This document shows, piece after piece, positions 63,657 to 64,000 of a stretch of 64,000 bases of DNA (within the stretch, counting starts at the first letter, position 1; each line of letters starts with the position of its first letter). A program made the translations under genes and the position numbers. The stretch is from assembly GCA_052139675.1 (NCBI GenBank), contig JBKQWE010000033.1, positions 22,451 to 86,450 of the forward strand. The letters run 5' to 3'. Origin of the DNA: JBEKCB01 sp052139675 (GTDB lineage: Bacteria > Planctomycetota > Brocadiia > CAIUPP01). The notes beneath the pieces are model-generated. The model was given only the letters and a program-made list of their open reading frames with translations. It was not told the origin of the DNA and ran no database searches.

Positions 63657-64000
63657 ATGCCGGCGAAACAGATCGCTTATGGCCAGGACGCGCGCGAGAA
63701 AATCAAGAAGGGCGTCGAAACCCTCGCGGCGGCTGTGAAGATCACGCTCGGCCCGCGCGGGCGGAACGTGGTGATCCAGAAGAGCTTCGGCTCGCCGACG
63801 GTGACGAAAGACGGCGTGACCGTCGCGAAGGAAATTGATCTGGCGGACAAGGAAGAAAACCTCGGCGCGCGGCTCGTGCGCGAAGTCGCCTCGAAGACCA
63901 GCGACACCGCCGGCGACGGCACGACGACGGCCACCGTCCTCGCGGAAGCCATCTTCAAGGAAGGCTTGAAGAACGTGGCCGCCGGCGCGAACTCGATGCT
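63657..64000 (+). CDS. groL: GroEL chaperonin, 3' end missing
   Basis: First 114 residues of the 60-kDa chaperonin. PAKQIAYGQDAREKIKKGVE, AAAVKITLGPRGRNVVIQKS and DTAGDGTTTATVLAEAI (nucleotide pocket) are diagnostic. AAGGAGG lies 6-7 bases before ATG 63657. The gene runs off the window. groES is not immediately upstream; the preceding genes are vapBC on the other strand. Transcription appears to depend on the sigma-54 promoter above. Confidence 0.96.
   Translation, partial: MPAKQIAYGQDAREKIKKGVETLAAAVKITLGPRGRNVVIQKSFGSPTVTKDGVTVAKEIDLADKEENLGARLVREVASKTSDTAGDGTTTATVLAEAIFKEGLKNVAAGANSM

Overview
The window is a high-GC chromosomal segment of a Gram-negative-type bacterium. lpxD shows a lipid A pathway. 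Two PEP-CTERM proteins, uroporphyrinogen-decarboxylase-family proteins, many secreted glycoside-hydrolase-like proteins and a SUMF1-domain protein together suggest a member of the Planctomycetota/PVC group or a neighbouring phylum such as Lentisphaerota or Hydrogenedentota. This placement is an inference. No rRNA, tRNA or CRISPR array was seen.

Layout. 1-18 kb is a polysaccharide-use and cell-surface region: a GH27 alpha-galactosidase cut by the window edge, two glycosyltransferases, three secreted TIM-barrel or CBM-bearing proteins, a URO-D-family protein, a PEP-CTERM protein with a cysteine-peptidase-like core, and secreted TPR and hypothetical proteins. Two copies of a 143-144 bp element made of two perfect hairpins lie at 1.06 and 9.55 kb. 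18-27 kb is core metabolism and chromosome biology: aspartase, a four-gene LysM/ene-reductase/scpA/flavodoxin-like operon, a protein phosphatase, a deoxyribosyltransferase and a YhaM-type nuclease, plus a collapsed aldo/keto reductase pseudogene. 27-32.5 kb is a defence and plasticity island: mazEF with a coupled third gene, a second MazF-type pair, a DUF72 protein, and a methyltransferase with its probable restriction endonuclease. 32.5-48 kb holds a TPR protein, an orphan topoisomerase VI B subunit, a beta-class DNA methyltransferase, a SUMF1 protein, a secreted barrel protein, a SpoIIE phosphatase, a second URO-D protein, lexA, a second PEP-CTERM protein, a sugar epimerase and lpxD. 48-54.5 kb holds an AraC-type regulator, a type IIG restriction-modification protein, rmuC and a degenerate phosphoesterase-like lipoprotein. 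54.6-62.3 kb is nucleotide metabolism: dCMP deaminase, nrdR, and class III ribonucleotide reductase nrdD with a small redoxin and nrdG. DUF1015 and class V aminotransferase genes follow. A vapBC pair and the 5' end of groEL close the window.

Regulation and repeats. groEL sits behind a near-consensus sigma-54 promoter with upstream palindromes, and both PEP-CTERM genes also have sigma-54-like -24/-12 elements. Many longer intergenic spaces carry short-period degenerate tandem repeats arranged as inverted arms around a loop. About a dozen unrelated sequence families share this plan, and one of them is translated as the acidic tail of ScpA.
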